Assembly: GCA_948960675.1 (NCBI GenBank)
Contig: CARDPF010000208.1
Coordinates: forward strand, 1-5,712
Direction of reading: 5' to 3'
DNA: 5,712 nt
Source: an uncultured Eisenbergiella sp.
Lineage (GTDB): Bacteria; Bacillota; Clostridia; Lachnospirales; Lachnospiraceae
This document shows positions 1 to 5,712 of this stretch, piece after piece. Made by a program: the position numbers and the translations under genes. The notes beneath the pieces are model-generated. The model worked only from the letters and a program-made list of their open reading frames with translations. It was not told where the DNA came from and did not search any database. Numbering within the stretch: position 1 is the stretch's first letter; the number at the start of each line of letters is the position of its first letter.

Positions 1-642
1 CTGGTAGTGCCCCTGGTGTTTGCCACTCTTTTAAACGAATTGTGCATCAAAAAGCTTTACCGGCCGATTCAAACCATCGTATATCTTCCGTACTTTTTGT
101 CATGGGTCATTCTGGCAAAGATCGTACTGAACATTTTCGGCTATGTAGGGCCCATCAATTCCCTGATCAAGCTTTTTGGCGGGGAAAGCATTAATTTTTT
201 CGGAACGGCGAGCCTGTTTAGGCCCCTGATCATCGGGACGGATATCTGGAAGAATTTTGGTTACAACGCCATCATTTATTTATCTGCCATGCTGGGCATT
301 GCGCCGGAGTTGTATGAAGCGGCTGCGGTGGACGGCGCCGGGCGGTTTAAAAGAATCTGGCATGTCACCCTGCCCGGGATCAAGATGACGGTCGCCCTGT
401 TGGCAATTCTTTCCCTGGGCAATGTGCTCAACGCGGGTTTTGACCAGATTTTTAACCTGTATAACCCGCTGGTATATTCCACCGGCGATATTCTGGATAC
501 CTGGGTGTACCGGGCAGGTTTGATTAACCTGCAGTTTTCCCTGGCGACGGCGGTAGGCCTGTTGAAATCCGTGGTGAGTTTCGTGCTGATTACAGTGGGC
601 TATTGGATGGCAGATAAATTTGCCGGCTATAAGTTATTCTGA
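1..642 (+). CDS. ABC sugar transporter permease, LplB type (5' end cut off)
   Basis: Integral membrane subunit of a binding-protein-dependent importer, carbohydrate uptake CUT1 / LplB-like family. The frame is open from the first base, and 213 residues are visible. Proteins of this family are usually about 300 residues, so roughly 90-100 N-terminal residues lie outside the window, and the GTG at 7 is internal rather than a start. Visible hydrophobic segments lie around residues 23-46, 76-99, 127-150 and 180-205. The cytoplasmic EAA loop that docks the ATPase is clear at residues 106-114 (EAAAVDGAG, bases 316-342), followed by RFKRIWHVTLP. The LPYFLSW and FFG motifs in the first half are also typical of LplB proteins. 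It ends 15 nt before the next permease, with which it should form the heterodimeric channel. The family assignment is firm. The substrate is not readable from the sequence, although the neighbouring GH13 enzyme suggests an oligosaccharide. Confidence 0.93.
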   Translation: MVVPLVFATLLNELCIKKLYRPIQTIVYLPYFLSWVILAKIVLNIFGYVGPINSLIKLFGGESINFFGTASLFRPLIIGTDIWKNFGYNAIIYLSAMLGIAPELYEAAAVDGAGRFKRIWHVTLPGIKMTVALLAILSLGNVLNAGFDQIFNLYNPLVYSTGDILDTWVYRAGLINLQFSLATAVGLLKSVVSFVLITVGYWMADKFAGYKLF

Positions 643-643
643 C

Positions 644-649
644 GGGAGG
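644..649 (+). promoter_or_regulatory. Ribosome binding site of the second permease
   Basis: GGGAGG lies 8 nt before the ATG at 658, within the 15-nt gap after the first permease stop. The tight spacing supports co-transcription of the two permeases. Confidence 0.8.
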
Positions 650-657
650 GAGAAACC

Positions 658-1539
658 ATGAAAGATAGTTCCGTATCCTCAAAAGTATTTGATGTCTTTA
701 ACGTCATCCTTTTGCTGATCATTACGCTGCTCTGCCTGATGCCTTTGTGGTACGTGCTGTGCGTATCCTTAAGTTCCAAAGAGGCGGTCAATGCCGGGTT
801 GGTTTCCTTTTGGCCCATTCACTTTAACCTGGATTCTTATAAGAAGATTATTGGGGAAGGTGCGTTTTTCAGGTCTTTCTGGAATTCCATCTGCCGTGTG
901 GTTCTGGGAACCATTGTCAGCCTGGGCTGTATTTTGATGGCGGCTTATCCCCTTTCCAGAACGACCACACAGTTTCCCAAAAGAAACGCTTTTATGTGGC
1001 TATTGATTTTTTGCATGCTGTTTAACGGCGGTACGGTGCCCTGGTATCTGACCATGCGTAATTATAAGCTGATTGACAATATCTGGGGACTGGTATTGGC
1101 GGGCGGACTGCCGGTGTACAATGTTATTCTGGCGATGAACTTCTTTAAAAACCTGCCGTCGGAATTGGAGGAGGCGGCACTGGTGGACGGCGCAGGACCG
1201 TGGCGGATCTGGAGTTCCATCTTCATTCCGCTGGCAAAGCCCAGCATTGCCACCATTACCCTGTTTACCATCGTTGGTTACTGGAATGAATTTTTCCAAG
1301 GGCTGGTACTTAGCACCAAGGAAGCCAGCTATCCGCTGCAGACCTACATCCAGCAGATGGTGGTCACGCTGGATTATTCTTCCATGAACGCGGAGCAGAT
1401 TGCGGCGGCCTCCAAACTCAATAACCAGTCCCTGGACGCGGCAAAAATCTTTATCGCCATGATTCCGGTGTTGATTGTATACCCGTTCCTGCAGAAATAT
1501 TTTGTCAAAGGTATTACATTGGGTTCCGTAAAAGGCTGA
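658..1539 (+). CDS. ABC sugar transporter permease, LplC/YtcP type
   Basis: Second membrane subunit of the importer, 293 residues, which is normal length for the LplC/YtcP branch of the CUT1 family. Hydrophobic segments lie at about residues 14-36, 75-98, 111-124, 140-162, 194-216 and 264-281, giving the expected six membrane helices. The ATPase-docking EAA loop is at 171-195 (EEAALVDGAG, then PWRIWSSIFIPLAKP). The C-terminus ends KYFVKGITLGSVKG, a signature tail of this subfamily. The ATG at 658 is chosen because a GGGAGG site precedes it at 644-649 and the N-terminus fits the family, with a short cytoplasmic lead before the first helix. It should pair with the upstream permease and receive sugar from the lipoprotein encoded 54 nt downstream. 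No ATP-binding subunit is encoded in the window. The family call is firm; the sugar is unknown. Confidence 0.95.
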   Translation: MKDSSVSSKVFDVFNVILLLIITLLCLMPLWYVLCVSLSSKEAVNAGLVSFWPIHFNLDSYKKIIGEGAFFRSFWNSICRVVLGTIVSLGCILMAAYPLSRTTTQFPKRNAFMWLLIFCMLFNGGTVPWYLTMRNYKLIDNIWGLVLAGGLPVYNVILAMNFFKNLPSELEEAALVDGAGPWRIWSSIFIPLAKPSIATITLFTIVGYWNEFFQGLVLSTKEASYPLQTYIQQMVVTLDYSSMNAEQIAAASKLNNQSLDAAKIFIAMIPVLIVYPFLQKYFVKGITLGSVKG

Positions 1540-1580
1540 CAGATGCGAATCGGAATACCAAAACAAATACATATCAAAAT

Positions 1581-1586
1581 GGAGGG
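1581..1586 (+). promoter_or_regulatory. Ribosome binding site that decides the lipoprotein start
   Basis: GGAGGG lies 7 nt before the ATG at 1594. No comparable site precedes the earlier in-frame ATG at 1543, and the second in-frame ATG at 1579 abuts this motif. This selects 1594 as the start, and the signal peptide that then begins at residue 1 agrees. Confidence 0.85.
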
Positions 1587-1593
1587 AAGTCGT

Positions 1594-3357
1594 ATGAAAA
1601 TGAAAAAAGTATTGGCAACCATGCTGGCATCCGCAATGGTCGTTTCCATGGCCGCGTGCGGTACAGACAATGCAGACGGTTCGGGGAATGGGGCAAATTC
1701 CGGCGCGGAATCTGCCCCGGCAAAGCAGGAGGAAGAGGCCAAGGAACCTGCAGCAGACGGGGAAGCAGGGGGAGAGGACAGCGCAGCGGACACAGGATCC
1801 AAGGCACTGCAGCCTTTTGCGGACACCGTCACCATCAAAATGGGGCACGGACTGGATCCCAACACCACCTTTGCGGAAGGCGAAACAGTGGAGAACAGCC
1901 GTTACCTGCAGTGGCTCAAAGAGGACTTGAACATTGACGTACAATATGATTGGATCTGTTCCAATACGGACTTTGAGCAGAAAATCAATCTCTGTATCGC
2001 ATCCAATACCCTGCCGGATGCGATGAACGTAGGGCAGACGCAGTTTTTAGCGATGCTAAAGTACGATCAGATCCAGCCGATTACCGAGGTATTTGAGGAG
2101 TATGCTTCTGACCAACTCAAGCAGTATGTACATTCCGGTGGCGATGCTTTGATGGATGCCATTTCCTCCGACGGGGAAATGTATGCCATTCCCGCGCCGA
2201 ACCTGACTGCCAGCGGAGTCAACACCATGTGGATCCGTCAGGACTGGCTGGACGAACTGAATCTGGAAGCCCCCAAGACTGTAGATGAAGTCTTTGAAGT
2301 GGCGCAGAAATTTGTGGATGCGAAGCTGGGTGGCGACAACACCATCGGGATTGTAGGGCCTGCATCCGGTGACCAGCTCATCGCAAGGGGCCAGAACCGC
2401 TGGGGATTGGATCCGATTTTTGGCGCTTATCAGTCTTACCCGGAATACTGGCTGCAAAACGACAGCGGTGAAGTGTATTACGGTTCCGTACAGCCTGAAA
2501 CCAAAGAAGCGCTGGCAAAGCTTGCCGAGATGTATGCAGCAGGCGTGATTGACCCGGAAGTTTTGGTTAGAAGCGATGCGCTGGAGCCTGTAACCGCAGG
2601 ACGGGCGGGCATTTTCTTCGGGCCTTGGTGGTGCGGCTATACCGTAGACAGCGTGACCTTGGATGGCAGTCAGGAATGGCAGGCTTACATGGCTCCTTTG
2701 GCGGCAGACGGAAAGTTTTATTCCCCGATGTCCGATCCTACCACACAGTATGTGTGTGTCCGCAAAGGCTATGAAAATCCCGGCGCGGTGGTACAAATCA
2801 TCAATTACCTGATCGCCTATGAGCAGCAGTGGGTGAATGAGGGTAAAGTAGCGGATACATCCACTTCCGCAGTATATCCTTTGTTTAATGTATATGACAA
2901 TGCCGACGAAATCGAATATTCCTATGAGTGGTTAAAGAAGTTTAATCTGGGTGAAGTGAAGAAAGAGGACGTGGATACTACCGGCAGGAAGCTGTTAAAA
3001 GGCGATCTGGATGCCATTGAAGTGTTGAAGCTTGACCCGAAGGACGATTTCTCTCTGGAATACTGGGATTTGGATAATGAGATTGCCGATTCCAACATTC
3101 CGCGTCTGGTTTCCATCATGGTTGGCGCAAGGCCGCTGATGGAAGAGGGTTATGAGCCCATTTACAATATTTACAGCGGACAGACCGATACCATGGCGTC
3201 CAAGTGGGCGAACCTGGAGAAGCTGGAGGAGGAAACCTTTGCAAAGATTATTTTGGGGCAGGCTCCGGTTGATGAGTTCGACAATTTTGTGACAAAATGG
3301 TATGCGGAGGGCGGACAGGAAATCCTGGACGAAATCACGGCAGCCGTGAACGAATAA
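1594..3357 (+). CDS. Extracellular sugar-binding lipoprotein of the ABC importer (LipO/LplA type)
   Basis: Substrate-capturing subunit, anchored by lipid to the outer face of the membrane, which delivers ligand to the two permeases encoded just upstream. The product is 587 residues, in the long range typical of LipO/LplA-type binding proteins. From the ATG at 1594 the protein starts with MKMKK, a hydrophobic core and a lipobox ending MAAC, with the lipidated cysteine at residue 22 (codon 1657-1659). A low-complexity Gly/Ala/Asp/Glu-rich linker follows at about 23-70. The binding domain starts near residue 77 (DTVTIKMGHG) and contains the family-like stretch MWIRQDWLDELNLEAPKTVD at 212-231. 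Aromatic residues are frequent, including a GPWWCGY stretch coded near 2620-2640, as expected for a sugar-binding cleft, but I cannot assign ligand contacts. The in-frame ATG at 1543 would add 17 residues ahead of the signal peptide and is not favoured. The family is firm; the ligand is unknown. Confidence 0.93.
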   Translation: MKMKKVLATMLASAMVVSMAACGTDNADGSGNGANSGAESAPAKQEEEAKEPAADGEAGGEDSAADTGSKALQPFADTVTIKMGHGLDPNTTFAEGETVENSRYLQWLKEDLNIDVQYDWICSNTDFEQKINLCIASNTLPDAMNVGQTQFLAMLKYDQIQPITEVFEEYASDQLKQYVHSGGDALMDAISSDGEMYAIPAPNLTASGVNTMWIRQDWLDELNLEAPKTVDEVFEVAQKFVDAKLGGDNTIGIVGPASGDQLIARGQNRWGLDPIFGAYQSYPEYWLQNDSGEVYYGSVQPETKEALAKLAEMYAAGVIDPEVLVRSDALEPVTAGRAGIFFGPWWCGYTVDSVTLDGSQEWQAYMAPLAADGKFYSPMSDPTTQYVCVRKGYENPGAVVQIINYLIAYEQQWVNEGKVADTSTSAVYPLFNVYDNADEIEYSYEWLKKFNLGEVKKEDVDTTGRKLLKGDLDAIEVLKLDPKDDFSLEYWDLDNEIADSNIPRLVSIMVGARPLMEEGYEPIYNIYSGQTDTMASKWANLEKLEEETFAKIILGQAPVDEFDNFVTKWYAEGGQEILDEITAAVNE

Positions 3358-3365
3358 AGGCAACG

Positions 3366-3387
3366 CCCCCGCTGGAAGCAGCGGGGG
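3366..3387 (+). terminator. Terminator-like stem-loop after the lipoprotein gene
   Basis: CCCCCGCTG pairs perfectly with CAGCGGGGG: a 9-bp stem with a four-base GAAG loop, starting 8 nt after the stop codon. Only three T residues follow before GGCTCC, so the U-tract is weak. It may terminate only partly, or it may act as an intercistronic stem-loop that protects the 3' end of the transporter mRNA. Partial termination would let binding protein exceed the downstream enzyme. Confidence 0.6.
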
Positions 3388-3403
3388 TTTGGCTCCTTGC
3401 TGC

Positions 3404-3440
3404 ATGCGCCAAATGTCTGTTTTACAGCCGTTTGGCGCAT
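3404..3440. repeat. 37-nt hairpin or dyad in the leader of the GH13 gene
   Basis: ATGCGCCAAA at 3404-3413 is repeated exactly in inverted form as TTTGGCGCAT at 3431-3440. Pairing continues inward with a T-G wobble, a G-C pair, one mismatch (3416/3428), then CTGT with ACAG around a TTT loop (3421-3423). That gives 16 of 17 positions paired in RNA, or 15 of 17 symmetric in DNA. No T-run follows on the + strand, so it is not a standard terminator. It could be an RNA structure or a protein-binding dyad. Confidence 0.6.
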
Positions 3441-3490
3441 TGCCGGCAGGAAGCAAAGATAACCGGCTGGGAAAACGGTGCGGTGAAAAA

Positions 3491-3523
3491 GAAACGGCGG
3501 GACTTTCAAAATCCTGCCGTTTC
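3491..3523. repeat. 33-nt inverted repeat ahead of the GH13 gene
   Basis: GAAACGGCGGGA at 3491-3502 pairs with TCCTGCCGTTTC at 3512-3523: 12 positions with one G-T wobble, around a 9-nt loop. It is followed by CTGTACAATG rather than a T-run, so it does not look like an intrinsic terminator. It covers the -35 side of a weak promoter candidate and could act as an operator or as an mRNA structure. Confidence 0.5.
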
Positions 3524-3576
3524 CTGTACAATGGGAAATGAAACGCGACGGTTTTTCAAAGCCGGTGCTTTTCAAA
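3498..3576 (+). repeat. Three imperfect copies of a CGG..TTTCAAA motif
   Basis: The copies are CGGGACTTTCAAA (3498-3510), CGGTTTTTCAAA (3549-3560) and CGGTGCTTTTCAAA (3563-3576). The heptamer TTTCAAA is identical in all three, and the last two heptamers are 16 bp apart, same strand. Direct repeats of this size are typical of AraC-type regulator sites, but the motif is short and A/T-rich enough to arise by chance. Confidence 0.3.
3504..3532 (+). promoter_or_regulatory. Weak promoter candidate for the GH13 gene
   Basis: TACAAT at 3527-3532 matches five of six bases of the -10 consensus. TTTCAA at 3504-3509, 17 bp upstream, matches only about half of the -35 consensus. If used, transcription would start near 3539 and leave a leader of about 80 nt before the ATG at 3621. 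The poor -35 box would suit an activated promoter, but the match could be chance. Confidence 0.25.
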
Positions 3577-3608
3577 CAGAGATAGAAGCAAAAAGCGAAG
3601 CATTTGCG

Positions 3609-3616
3609 AGGGAGGT
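3609..3616 (+). promoter_or_regulatory. Ribosome binding site that decides the GH13 start
   Basis: AGGGAGGT ends 4 nt before the ATG at 3621. This strong site fixes the start although the reading frame stays open for 108 further codons upstream, through the hairpins and into the lipoprotein gene. Confidence 0.85.
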
Positions 3617-3620
3617 TAGA

Positions 3621-4952
3621 ATGGCAAAGCAGACCAATATGGAATTGCGGCAGAAAATGATGTATTCCCTGTTTGTAAGAAACCACACGCCGGAAGGAAC
3701 CTTTGCAGCGGTGGAGAGGGATTTGGACCGGATACTGGCGCTGGGAACGGATATTGTCTGGCTGATGCCCGTGCAGCCGGTGGGCGTGCAAAACAGGAAG
3801 GGAAAGGACGGGAGTCCCTATGCGATCCGGGATTACCGCAGCGTGGATCCTGCCATGGGAAGCATGGAGGATTTCCGGCATCTGACAGGGGAAATCCATA
3901 AGAGGGGAATGTTGTGCATTTTGGATGTGGTATACAATCATACTTCCCCGGATTCCTGGCTGATCGAAAACCATCCGGAATATTTTAAACGTGACAGTCA
4001 GGGCAATACGGTGACGTTGGTGCCGGATTGGAGCGATATCGCTGATCTGGACTATTCGGCGGAAGGGTTGTGGAGGTATCAGATTGATACCCTGAAAATG
4101 TGGGCCGAAATGGTGGACGGTTTCCGCTGTGACGTGGCGCCCCGGGTACCGGTGGAATTTTGGCGCATGGCGCGGCGGGAAGTGGAGGAAGTGCGGCCGG
4201 GGGCGATCTGGCTGGCAGAATCCACGGAGAAACATTTTATCAAATTCATCCGGGACCAAAAGGGCTATTGCGCTACCGATTCCCAGCTGTATGAGGTATT
4301 CGATATCTGCTATGACTATGATATCTGGCCCGCATACTTAAGTTACATCAAAGACCGGGAAAATTTTCCGCTGTCCCTGTATCTGGACGAAATCGAGAAA
4401 CAGGAAGGAACTTATCCGGAAAATTATGTGAAACTGCGCTGTCTGGAAAACCACGACCAAGACCGGGTGGCCCATCATGTGACAAACCGGGAATCCGTTT
4501 TAAACTGGACGGCTTTTTGCTTTATGCTGAAAGGAACGGCCTTTGTCTATGCCGGACAGGAGGCGATGCTGGCCCACCGGCCTAGTATTTTTGAAAAGGA
4601 TACCACGGATTTTGCGTCAGGGGAGGATCTGTCCGCTTTCATAGCCAAGTGCGCCGACATCAAAAAGACGAAGCTGCAGGCAGACGGTGTCTATGGGATG
4701 TTTGCGGATGATCCCCATGACACGGCATACGTGTGGTGCAAAATGGGGCAGGCATGTGTGCTGGGCATCTTTTCCCTCAAAGGGTATCAGGGAAAGCTTG
4801 CCGCCCATGTAAAGGACGGAGCCTATGAAAACCTGCTCAACGAAAAGACAGTTAGGGTAGAAAACGGAACCCTCCTTCACGACGGCTTTCCCGTCATCCT
4901 CAAACTTGACGCCGCTTCCCTTTTGGAGAACGAACTGCACAAGCCCGCCTGA
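3621..4952 (+). CDS. Cytoplasmic GH13 alpha-amylase-family glycoside hydrolase
   Basis: Retaining alpha-glycosidase or transglycosidase of family GH13, 443 residues. The catalytic barrel motifs appear in order: SPYAIRDY at 65-72; region I DVVYNH at 102-107; region II GFRCD with the nucleophile Asp171 (codon 4131-4133) and Arg169; region III WLAE with the acid/base Glu200; region IV ENHD with His278 and Asp279. All catalytic residues are present, so activity is expected. Domain B is short (about 108-150) and its region V reads IADLD at 140-144, unlike the QPDLN or MPKLN of well-known oligo-1,6-glucosidases and neopullulanases. A small beta-rich C-terminal domain spans about 355-443. No signal peptide is present, so it probably acts inside the cell on sugar brought in by the neighbouring transporter. 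The start is set by AGGGAGGT at 3609-3616. The family is certain; substrate and linkage are not, and a glucan-, maltodextrin- or disaccharide-acting enzyme all remain possible. Confidence 0.93.
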   Translation: MAKQTNMELRQKMMYSLFVRNHTPEGTFAAVERDLDRILALGTDIVWLMPVQPVGVQNRKGKDGSPYAIRDYRSVDPAMGSMEDFRHLTGEIHKRGMLCILDVVYNHTSPDSWLIENHPEYFKRDSQGNTVTLVPDWSDIADLDYSAEGLWRYQIDTLKMWAEMVDGFRCDVAPRVPVEFWRMARREVEEVRPGAIWLAESTEKHFIKFIRDQKGYCATDSQLYEVFDICYDYDIWPAYLSYIKDRENFPLSLYLDEIEKQEGTYPENYVKLRCLENHDQDRVAHHVTNRESVLNWTAFCFMLKGTAFVYAGQEAMLAHRPSIFEKDTTDFASGEDLSAFIAKCADIKKTKLQADGVYGMFADDPHDTAYVWCKMGQACVLGIFSLKGYQGKLAAHVKDGAYENLLNEKTVRVENGTLLHDGFPVILKLDAASLLENELHKPA

Positions 4953-4993
4953 CAAAATTGTTGGGGCAGCCGTAACGGTTCAGCCTGTGGGCC
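4953..4993. other. Short gap between convergent genes
   Basis: Only 41 nt separate the stop codon of the GH13 gene from the stop of the kinase gene on the other strand. I found no stem longer than four or five pairs and no T-run after a stem on either strand, so no convincing bidirectional terminator is visible. Transcripts may overlap at their 3' ends. Confidence 0.5.
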
Positions 4994-5712
4994 TTACCCC
5001 TGCACGGGAATGGCAAAGGTGATGAGGGTGCTTTCGTTTAGGATGCTGTTGATGGTGAGCCCGCATGCTTCCCCGTAAGTAAGCTGCAGGCGCTCGTGGA
5101 CATTTTTGAGGCCATAGCCGTTGGACTGCGTACACGTCAGAAGCGGTATTTTTTCGGCGGGGATACCCAGCCCGTTATCCATAATGGAGAACAGAATCTG
5201 CTCCCCGGCCCGGGTGACGGAGACAAAGAGTCTCCCGGGCCTTGCCTTGTTGGGAAGAATGCCATGTACGATGGCATTTTCCACAAGCGGCTGTAAAAGC
5301 AGGTTGGGTACCTCCTGCTGCGGCAGGTGTGCATCAATCTGGTAGGATACCTCAAAAGCCTGGTCATTTAAGAGCAGCTGGATGTCAATATAAGATTTTA
5401 CGTTTTTAATTTCATTGACCAGCAGTGTATCGGACTTCCCCTTATTTAAGGTGGTCCGGTAGAAGGTGGACAAAAGCTGGGCCATGCGGCTGATTTCCGG
5501 CTGGCTGTTAAGGAGGGCCTTGCTGTTGATCAGGGAAAGACAGTTGTAGAGAAAATGCGGGTTAATCTGCGCCTGCAGGGCCATCAGCTGGGTTTCCTTG
5601 AGGGTGATTTTATTTTTATAGTCCGCCACTACCAGACGGTTTAATTCCTGGATCATGTGCTGGAAGCTGTTGGTCAGTTCCCCCATTTCATCCGGACAGT
5701 CGTCATGAATCT
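4994..5712 (-). CDS. Sensor histidine kinase, YesM type (N-terminal part cut off)
   Basis: Membrane sensor kinase of the YesM/LytS-like His_kinase family, which usually phosphorylates an AraC-type YesN response regulator to control sugar transport genes. The frame stays open to the window edge, and 239 codons including the stop are visible. The ATG at 5686 is therefore internal. Reading from the edge: the end of a HAMP linker (PDEMGELTNSFQHMIQEL); a coiled-coil stretch; the phosphoacceptor motif INPHFLYN with its histidine codon at 5555-5557; the ATP-binding N-box LLLQPLVENAIVHG (Asn codon 5276-5278); G1 DNGLGIP (Asp codon 5177-5179); and G2 GYGLKNVHERL (from 5119 downward). All kinase core motifs are intact. 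The missing part should hold two membrane helices and an extracellular sensing domain. It converges on the GH13 gene, and its partner regulator is not in the window. That it controls this transporter locus is inferred from proximity. Confidence 0.93.
   Translation of the reverse strand, partial: IHDDCPDEMGELTNSFQHMIQELNRLVVADYKNKITLKETQLMALQAQINPHFLYNCLSLINSKALLNSQPEISRMAQLLSTFYRTTLNKGKSDTLLVNEIKNVKSYIDIQLLLNDQAFEVSYQIDAHLPQQEVPNLLLQPLVENAIVHGILPNKARPGRLFVSVTRAGEQILFSIMDNGLGIPAEKIPLLTCTQSNGYGLKNVHERLQLTYGEACGLTINSILNESTLITFAIPVQG

Noticed and set aside
1543..1593. Earlier ATG for the binding lipoprotein
   Set aside because: It has no ribosome binding site and would put 17 residues ahead of a complete lipoprotein signal peptide. 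The GGAGGG at 1581-1586 serves the ATG at 1594.
1000..1944. Antisense reading frame (314 codons, - strand) across the second permease and the lipoprotein
   Set aside because: It spans two clear + strand genes, is rich in Cys and His without an ordered motif, and resembles no family I recognise.
2056..2796. Antisense reading frame (246 codons, - strand) inside the lipoprotein gene
   Set aside because: It lies wholly within a confidently identified gene, and I recognise no domain in its translation.
3538..3552. Possible catabolite-response (cre) site
   Set aside because: It begins ATGAAA, but the central CG is shifted by one base and the right half does not match the cre consensus.
3297..3620. 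108-codon N-terminal extension of the GH13 reading frame
   Set aside because: The extension starts inside the lipoprotein gene and runs through the hairpins. A strong ribosome binding site at 3609-3616 precedes the ATG at 3621, and GH13-like sequence begins just after that ATG.
3171..4259. Long antisense reading frame (362 codons, - strand) opposite the GH13 gene
   Set aside because: It overlaps well-supported genes, has no recognisable domain and shows a His/Pro/Arg/Cys-rich composition typical of an out-of-frame shadow.
4965..4985. Hairpin around CCGTAACGG between the convergent genes
   Set aside because: Only four pairs close over a one-base loop, outer pairing is broken by mismatches, and no T-run follows.

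Overview
The window reads as part of a carbohydrate uptake and breakdown locus from a moderately GC-rich Gram-positive bacterium. A Clostridia (Lachnospiraceae-like) genome is the best guess, with Paenibacillus-type Bacilli as the alternative. That placement is an inference. It rests on the LplB/LplC-type permeases, the long LipO-type lipoprotein with a lipobox, the YesM-type histidine kinase and the strong GGAGG-type ribosome binding sites. No marker gene fixes the taxon.

Layout: positions 1-642 (+) hold the C-terminal two thirds of an LplB-type ABC permease, cut by the window edge. Positions 658-1539 (+) hold the partner LplC/YtcP-type permease. Positions 1594-3357 (+) hold the lipid-anchored solute-binding protein. 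These three lie in one direction with short gaps (15 and 54 nt) and look like one operon. A 263-nt gap (3358-3620) is unusually rich in structure. It carries a G+C-rich terminator-like stem-loop, a 37-nt near-perfect dyad, a second 12-bp dyad overlapping a weak promoter candidate, and three copies of a CGG..TTTCAAA motif. After it comes an intracellular GH13 alpha-amylase-family enzyme (3621-4952, +) with all catalytic residues. Converging on it from the right (4994-5712, -) is the C-terminal part of a YesM-type sensor kinase, cut by the window edge. The two stop codons are only 41 nt apart.

Likely working model (inference): the sensor kinase, with a YesN/AraC-type response regulator expected outside the window, senses an extracellular sugar. 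The lipoprotein captures an oligosaccharide, the two permeases import it using an ATPase encoded elsewhere, and the signal-less GH13 enzyme cleaves it in the cytoplasm. GH13 chemistry suggests an alpha-linked glucoside or related sugar, but the sequence does not identify the substrate. The genes belong to known families. I see no clearly new system; the least explained part is the structured leader ahead of the GH13 gene.
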